Source of the DNA: Burkholderiaceae bacterium
Lineage (GTDB): Bacteria > Pseudomonadota > Gammaproteobacteria > Burkholderiales > Burkholderiaceae_C
DNA length: 64,000 nucleotides
Assembly (NCBI GenBank): GCA_031253795.1
Contig: JAIRVR010000031.1
Span: forward strand, 62,001 to 126,000
Direction of reading: 5' to 3'
Below are positions 59,605 to 64,000 of this stretch, piece after piece. The notes beneath the pieces were generated by a model. That model did no database searches, was not told where the DNA came from, and saw only the letters and a program-made list of their open reading frames with translations. Every line of letters begins with the position of its first letter. Positions within the stretch are counted from its first letter, which is position 1. The translations under genes and the position numbers were made by a program.

Positions 59605-61224
59605 ATGGAAAAGAAAAAAGTCGTCATCGGTTTTCTGGGCACGCAGCTGGATTCCGGTCGTGGCGCGGGGCGCTGGGAGAAATGGCGGCCCACCGTCTCC
59701 CTGGTGCAACGCGAGGATCTGGTCGTGGAACGGCTGGAGCTGCTGTACACGCTGCCCCACCAGGCCCTGGCGCAGCTGGTGCGCGACGACATTGCCACGG
59801 CATCGCCCGAGACCACGGTGAACCTCGTGCCCATGGACATTGCCGATCCATGGGACTTCGGCGAGGTCTATGCGCGGCTGTTCGACTGGACACAGGCCTA
59901 CCGCTTCGATCCAGAGCGCGAGGAATACTGGACCCACATCACCACGGGCACGCACGTGGCACAGATCTGCCTGTTCCTGCTGGTGGAGTCCCGCCGCATT
60001 CCCGGGGTGCTGGCCCAGACCTCGCCGCCCCGGCGCCAGCGCATGGGCGAGCCGGGCAGCTATGCGCTGATCGACCTGGACCTGTCGCGCTACGACGTGA
60101 TCGCCCAGCGTTTCGGCGCCGAGCAAAGCGAGGCCGTGCAATTCCTGAAAAGCGGCATCGCCACGCGCAATGCGGGCTTCAACGCGCTGATCGACGAGGT
60201 CGAGCGCGTGGCGGTGCGCTCGCGCGCACCCATCCTGCTCACGGGGCCCACGGGCGCTGGCAAGTCCCATCTGGCGCGGCGCATGTACGAGCTCAAGAAG
60301 GCCAGGCACCAGGTGCAGGGCGATTTCGTCGAGGTCAATTGCGCCACGCTGCGGGGCGATGGCGCGGCCTCGGTGCTGTTCGGCCACAAAAAGGGGGCGT
60401 TCACAGGCGCCGCCGCCGACCGTGCCGGCCTGCTGCGCAGCGCCCACCAGGGCGTGCTGTTCCTGGACGAAATCGGCGAACTGGGCCTGGACGAGCAGGC
60501 CATGCTGCTCAAGGCGGTGGAGGAAAAGCGCTTCTACCCCATGGGCAGCGACCGCGAGGTCAGCAGTGATTTCCAGTTGATCGCTGGCACGCACCGGGAC
60601 CTGCGCGTCGATGTGTCACAGGGGCGTTTCCGCGAGGACTTGTTCGCGCGCATCAATCTCTGGTCCTATGTCCTGCCCGGGCTGGCCGCGCGCCCCGAGG
60701 ACATAGAGCCCAACATGGACCATTTGCTCGCACGTTCGGCCGACGAGAGCGGCCAGGTGGCGCGCTTCAACCTGGAGGCCCGCAAACGCTATCTGCGCTT
60801 TGCGCGATCGCCCGAAGCGCTGTGGAGCGGCAACTTTCGCGATCTGTCGGCCAGCATGACCCGGCTGGCCACGCTGGCCGACGCGGGCCGCATTTCCACG
60901 GCCCTGGTCGATGCCGAGATCCAGCGCCTGAAGTGGCTATGGCAAAGAGGCGATGCGATGGAGACCGCCGGCGCCTTCGCCAGCCTTCCAACCCCGCTGT
61001 CCGCCGAAGCTCTGGAAGGCATGGATTTGTTCGACCGCATGCAGCTCGAAGCCGTGCTGAGCGTGTGTCGGCAATCGCCTTCGCTGTCCGATGCAGGGCG
61101 CCGCCTGTTTGACAAGTCGCGCACCCAGCGCAGCGTGGTCAACGATGCCGACCGCCTGCGCAAATACCTGCTGAAGTTCGGTCTCCACTGGAGCGACGTG
61201 TCCGGCCGAAAGCCGGCGCCGTGA
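59605..61224 (+). CDS. rtcR: RtcR sigma-54-dependent activator with CARF domain
   Basis: A 539-residue activator of the rtc operon. Residues 1-180 form the CARF-like sensor (VVIGFLGTQLDSGRGAGRWEKWRPT, HITTGTHVAQICLFLLVE, ALIDLDLSRYDVIAQRF); the AAA+ domain has Walker A GPTGAGKS (~213), the sigma-54 loop GAFTGA (~265), Walker B LFLDEIGEL and R-finger region; the C-terminus has the DNA-binding HTH (LSDAGRRLFDKSRTQRSVVNDADRLRKYL). I start at ATG 59605, where E. coli-type RtcR begins; a longer frame to 59206 would run through the tRNA-like RNA. It is known to respond to RNA damage products. Confidence 0.95.
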   Translation: MEKKKVVIGFLGTQLDSGRGAGRWEKWRPTVSLVQREDLVVERLELLYTLPHQALAQLVRDDIATASPETTVNLVPMDIADPWDFGEVYARLFDWTQAYRFDPEREEYWTHITTGTHVAQICLFLLVESRRIPGVLAQTSPPRRQRMGEPGSYALIDLDLSRYDVIAQRFGAEQSEAVQFLKSGIATRNAGFNALIDEVERVAVRSRAPILLTGPTGAGKSHLARRMYELKKARHQVQGDFVEVNCATLRGDGAASVLFGHKKGAFTGAAADRAGLLRSAHQGVLFLDEIGELGLDEQAMLLKAVEEKRFYPMGSDREVSSDFQLIAGTHRDLRVDVSQGRFREDLFARINLWSYVLPGLAARPEDIEPNMDHLLARSADESGQVARFNLEARKRYLRFARSPEALWSGNFRDLSASMTRLATLADAGRISTALVDAEIQRLKWLWQRGDAMETAGAFASLPTPLSAEALEGMDLFDRMQLEAVLSVCRQSPSLSDAGRRLFDKSRTQRSVVNDADRLRKYLLKFGLHWSDVSGRKPAP

Positions 61225-61246
61225 GAGCGCATGCACTCCCGGACGA

Positions 61247-62854
61247 CTACAGCGCCTTGCGCAGCGTGGTCGGCGGTATCTTGAGCAGCTCGCGGTACTT
61301 GGCCACGGTGCGGCGCGCGCACTCGATGCCCTGCTCCTTGAGCATGTCGGCCAGCTGGTTGTCGGACAGCGGTTTCTTGGGGTCCTCGGCGGCGACGAAC
61401 TGCTTGATCAGGGCCCGCACGGCCGTGCTGGACGCGTTGCCGCCAGCCTCCGTGCCCAGGCCCGAACCGAAGAAGTACTTGAGCTCGTAGGTGCCCTGGG
61501 GCGTGGACATGTACTTGGCCGTGGTCACGCGGCTGATGGTCGATTCGTGCAGGCCCAGGGCATCGGCGATGTCGCGCAGCACCAGCGGGCGCATGGCCAG
61601 CTCGCCATGCACGAAGAAGTTCTTCTGCCGCTCCACGATGGCCTGTGAGACACGCAGGATGGTGTCGAAGCGCTGCTGTATGTTCTTGATGAACCAGCGC
61701 GCCTCCTGCAGCCGCTGCTGCAACGCGGCATGGCCTTCGCTGCCGCGGTGGCCGCGCAGGGCGCTGGCATAGATGTCGTGCACGCGCAGCTTGGGCATGA
61801 CCTCGGGATTGAGCTGGACCGTGAAGTCCATGCGACCGCCGCTGCGCACGGGGCGCACGATGACATCGGGCACCACGATCTGGCGCTGCACATCGGCAAA
61901 GCGCCGGCCTGGCCGAGGCTCCAGGCGCGCGATCAGTGCCAGCGCCTCGCGCAGGCGCTCCTCGCGCGCACTGCACAGGCTGGCCAGCTTGCGCAGGTCG
62001 CGCCGCGCCAGCAGGTCCATGGGCTGGTTGCAGACGTCGATGGCCGTACGCAGTGTGGCCATGGCCTCTTCGTCCTCGCCCTCGCGCTCGGCATCGGCCA
62101 GGCGGTCGCGCAGTTGCAGCTGCAGGCATTCGGCCAGGTCGCGCGCGCCCACGCCCACGGGCTCCAGGCTTTGCAGCAGGCGCAGCGCCACGGTGAAGCG
62201 GTGGACCAGCTCCTCGCATTCCTCAAGATCATCGCCAGCCAGGCCCCGGGCCAGCTCTTCCAGCGGGTCTTCCAGGTAGCCGTCGTCGTTGAGGTTCTCG
62301 ATCAGAAAGCGCAGGGCCGCACGATCCACCTCGCCCAGGCGCAGCGTCATGGCCTGGCGGTGCAGGTAATCGGTCAGGCTTTCGCCGCTGCGCGCCAGTT
62401 CAGTGGCATCGGTCTCGTCATCATCGCCCTGGCCGCGCGTGCGGCTGGTGGGGGCATCACTGCCCCAGTCACGATCGTCCGATGCGGAGGACGATGGACC
62501 ATCCCCGTCCCAGCTCATGGACTCCGCCGTGCCCGAGGTCTCGGCGGCCTCTGCGCCTGCAGCCTCCGCGGAGGACTCCCAGTCCGCACTGGCCGAAGCG
62601 GAATCGGAACGGCCTTCCTGGTAGCCATCCAGGGCTTCGGCACCGGCCGGTGCGGGCTCGGGTTCGGGGCTGGAGCCCGCCGTTGCGTGGTCGCCTTCGT
62701 CGTTGGCCAACTCCAGAAAGGGGTTGTCGCCCAGCATCTGCTCGACTTCCTGCGCCAGCTCCAGCGTGGACAGTTGCAGCAGCTGTATGGATTGCTGCAG
62801 CTGGGGTGTGAGCGAAAGATGCTGGGATACGCGCAGCGCGAGTCCGGGCTTCAA
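61247..62854 (-). CDS. rpoN: RNA polymerase sigma-54 factor
   Basis: A 535-residue sigma-54. Region I is MKPGLALRVSQHLSLTPQLQQSIQLLQLSTLELAQEVEQ (activator interaction), region II is long and acidic (about residues 55-145, repeats of Ser/Ala/Asp), region III includes the core-binding part and the RpoN box ARRTVAKYRELLKIP near the end. Start codon is TTG (AAAGGAATCAACGC before it). It is convergent with rtcR, 22 bp apart, and upstream of it is lptB, the usual lptA-lptB-rpoN order. Confidence 0.96.
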   Translation of the reverse strand: MKPGLALRVSQHLSLTPQLQQSIQLLQLSTLELAQEVEQMLGDNPFLELANDEGDHATAGSSPEPEPAPAGAEALDGYQEGRSDSASASADWESSAEAAGAEAAETSGTAESMSWDGDGPSSSASDDRDWGSDAPTSRTRGQGDDDETDATELARSGESLTDYLHRQAMTLRLGEVDRAALRFLIENLNDDGYLEDPLEELARGLAGDDLEECEELVHRFTVALRLLQSLEPVGVGARDLAECLQLQLRDRLADAEREGEDEEAMATLRTAIDVCNQPMDLLARRDLRKLASLCSAREERLREALALIARLEPRPGRRFADVQRQIVVPDVIVRPVRSGGRMDFTVQLNPEVMPKLRVHDIYASALRGHRGSEGHAALQQRLQEARWFIKNIQQRFDTILRVSQAIVERQKNFFVHGELAMRPLVLRDIADALGLHESTISRVTTAKYMSTPQGTYELKYFFGSGLGTEAGGNASSTAVRALIKQFVAAEDPKKPLSDNQLADMLKEQGIECARRTVAKYRELLKIPPTTLRKAL

Positions 62855-62896
62855 GCGTTGATTCCTTTGCGCAGACAGGCGGGACCGTGCATGGTG

Positions 62897-63664
62897 CTAC
62901 ATCCGGAAATGTTCGCCGAGGTAGACGCGCCGCACTTCGGCGTTGTCCACGATCTCCTCGGGCGTACCCTGGGCCAGCACATGGCCGTCGCTGATGATGA
63001 AGGCATGGTCGCAAATGCCCAGCGTCTCGCGCACGTTGTGGTCGGTGATGAGCACGCCGATGCCGCGGGCCTTGAGAAAGCCGATGATGCGCTGGATCTC
63101 GATCACGGCAATGGGGTCGATGCCGGCGAAGGGCTCGTCCAGCAGGATGAAGCGCGGCTGCGTGGCCAAGGCACGCGCGATCTCGACACGCCGGCGCTCG
63201 CCGCCCGACAGCGCCAGCGCGGGCGAGGCGCGCAAATGCTCCACGCGCAGCTCCTGCAGCAGAGCGGTCAGCCGCTCCTCGATGACGCTGCGCGCCAGCG
63301 GCTGGCCCTGCTCGTCCTTTTGCAGCTCCAGCACGGCGCGCACATTGTCCTCGACGCTGAGCTTGCGGAAGATCGAGGCTTCCTGCGGCAGATAGGACAG
63401 GCCCAGGCGGGAACGCTGGTGTATGGGCATGCCGCCAACGGGCTGGCCATCGATGTAGATCTCACCGCCATCACCGCGCACCAGGCCGACGATCATGTAG
63501 AACGAAGTGGTCTTGCCCGCGCCATTGGGGCCCAGCAGGCCGACGACCTCGCCTTTTTCCACGGACAGCGAAACATCCTTCACCACCTTGCGGCTGCCGT
63601 AGGACTTGGCCAGATGGCGGGCTTCCAGACAGCTGCCGGAACCGGTGCGCGGCGCGGCACTCAT
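62897..63664 (-). CDS. lptB: LPS export ABC transporter ATPase LptB
   Basis: A 255-residue ABC ATPase powering lipopolysaccharide extraction from the inner membrane by LptFG. Walker A is [19 protein letters not shown], signature [17 protein letters not shown], Walker [18 protein letters not shown]-loop LITDHNV. A Q-loop [18 protein letters not shown] is typical of LptB. The start overlaps the stop of lptA by ATGA. Confidence 0.96.
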   Translation of the reverse strand: MSAAPRTGSGSCLEARHLAKSYGSRKVVKDVSLSVEKGEVVGLLGPNGAGKTTSFYMIVGLVRGDGGEIYIDGQPVGGMPIHQRSRLGLSYLPQEASIFRKLSVEDNVRAVLELQKDEQGQPLARSVIEERLTALLQELRVEHLRASPALALSGGERRRVEIARALATQPRFILLDEPFAGIDPIAVIEIQRIIGFLKARGIGVLITDHNVRETLGICDHAFIISDGHVLAQGTPEEIVDNAEVRRVYLGEHFRM

Positions 63665-64000
63665 CGCTTGCCACCGTCCAGGCTGTCGCTGGGCTGCAGC
63701 GGGGCGCCCGGCGTGGCCGGCGCACGCGGCTGCGCACCGGGTGTACCGTCCTTGGGCGCGAGCACGGCGCGCACGCGCCCCCCCTGCCCAGCCGTGGAGC
63801 TGGGCTGGCCACCGCTGGTCTTCTGGCCATCCACGGTGAACACGTCGGTGAGGTTGTTGTAGACGATGATGGAGCCGGTGATCTCGTCGCTGAGCTGGCC
63901 GCCGCGGTAGCGCCTGAGTTCGCCACGGCGAATGAACTTGACGAGGTCGGCCTTGCCGTCGTACTCGATGACCTCGCCCTCGCCCTCGACGAATTCCTCG
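63661..64000 (-). CDS. lptA: LPS transport protein LptA, 3' part
   Basis: Partial: the 5' end is beyond the window. The visible 112 residues have LptA beta-jellyroll sequence ([52 protein letters not shown]) followed by a Pro/Ala/Gly-rich tail of about 55 residues. LptA bridges the periplasm for LPS transport. Coupled to lptB by a four-base overlap. Confidence 0.93.
   Translation of the reverse strand, partial: EEFVEGEGEVIEYDGKADLVKFIRRGELRRYRGGQLSDEITGSIIVYNNLTDVFTVDGQKTSGGQPSSTAGQGGRVRAVLAPKDGTPGAQPRAPATPGAPLQPSDSLDGGKR

Overview
The window is about 64 kb of high-GC chromosomal DNA from a betaproteobacterium, most likely a Comamonadaceae member of the Delftia/Comamonas/Acidovorax type. This inference rests on the repeated orphan tripartite-tricarboxylate-type (Bug) binding proteins, AtuA-like and acyl-CoA catabolic genes, the thiL-pgpA-pncC block, the apaG-rpe divergence and the rpoN-lptB-lptA order. 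No species-level marker is present.

Layout. 1-491: 5' part of a response regulator with a degenerate receiver. 492-1520: no gene recognised. 1521-7255: rpe, apaG, a Gcr-type membrane protein, a CPA2-type antiporter and a YbdK-type ligase. 7265-13414: an AtuA/Bug/hydrolase operon divergent from a LysR regulator. 13434-18325: thiL, a DUF4139 protein, pgpA, pncC/cinA-like, an XRE regulator and a YecA-like SEC-C protein. 18594-26431: acyl-CoA dehydrogenase, acyl-CoA ligase, thiolase, SDR, Bug protein, CaiB-type transferase and IclR regulator. 26587-31778: a kinase-like orphan, then an IclR / Bug / self-sufficient CYP116B-type P450 cluster. 31785-33894: a 25-codon gene with its own promoter and terminator, a GNAT, a wrecked TonB receptor, and a guanidinium exporter behind a mini-ykkC (guanidine-II) riboswitch. 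34008-37912: PIN protein, RlmL-like methyltransferase, ornithine cyclodeaminase and arginase.

The most notable part is the RNA-repair (rtc) locus, 37919-61224. On the minus strand it reads tRNA-like RNA leader, slipin-like protein, unknown protein, rtcB, rtcA. It is fronted by a sigma-54 promoter and the divergent activator gene rtcR, and rpoN itself follows. A 17-kb element (about 40013-56989) has inserted into rtcB exactly after the codon for its conserved metal-binding cysteine (Cys79), leaving a five-base CAGCC duplication. At its rtcB-proximal right end the element carries three tyrosine-recombinase-type genes plus a small TnpC-like gene. Its cargo is an ABC-ATPase three-component (ABC-3C) conflict operon, an XRE regulator facing a HAD phosphatase of the RNA-repair-associated type, and a second mobile-looking module (zinc-ribbon protein, large serine recombinase, two ParB/RepB-like proteins). 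Base composition in the cargo is clearly lower in GC than the flanks.

The leader of the rtc operon can fold into a tRNA acceptor/T-arm minihelix with an encoded CCA, followed by a second tRNA-like element and three successive hairpins with GCAA tetraloops. This resembles in principle the YrlA/Y-RNA-like RNAs known from rtc loci, but has its own architecture.

61247-64000: rpoN (TTG start), lptB and the 3' part of lptA.
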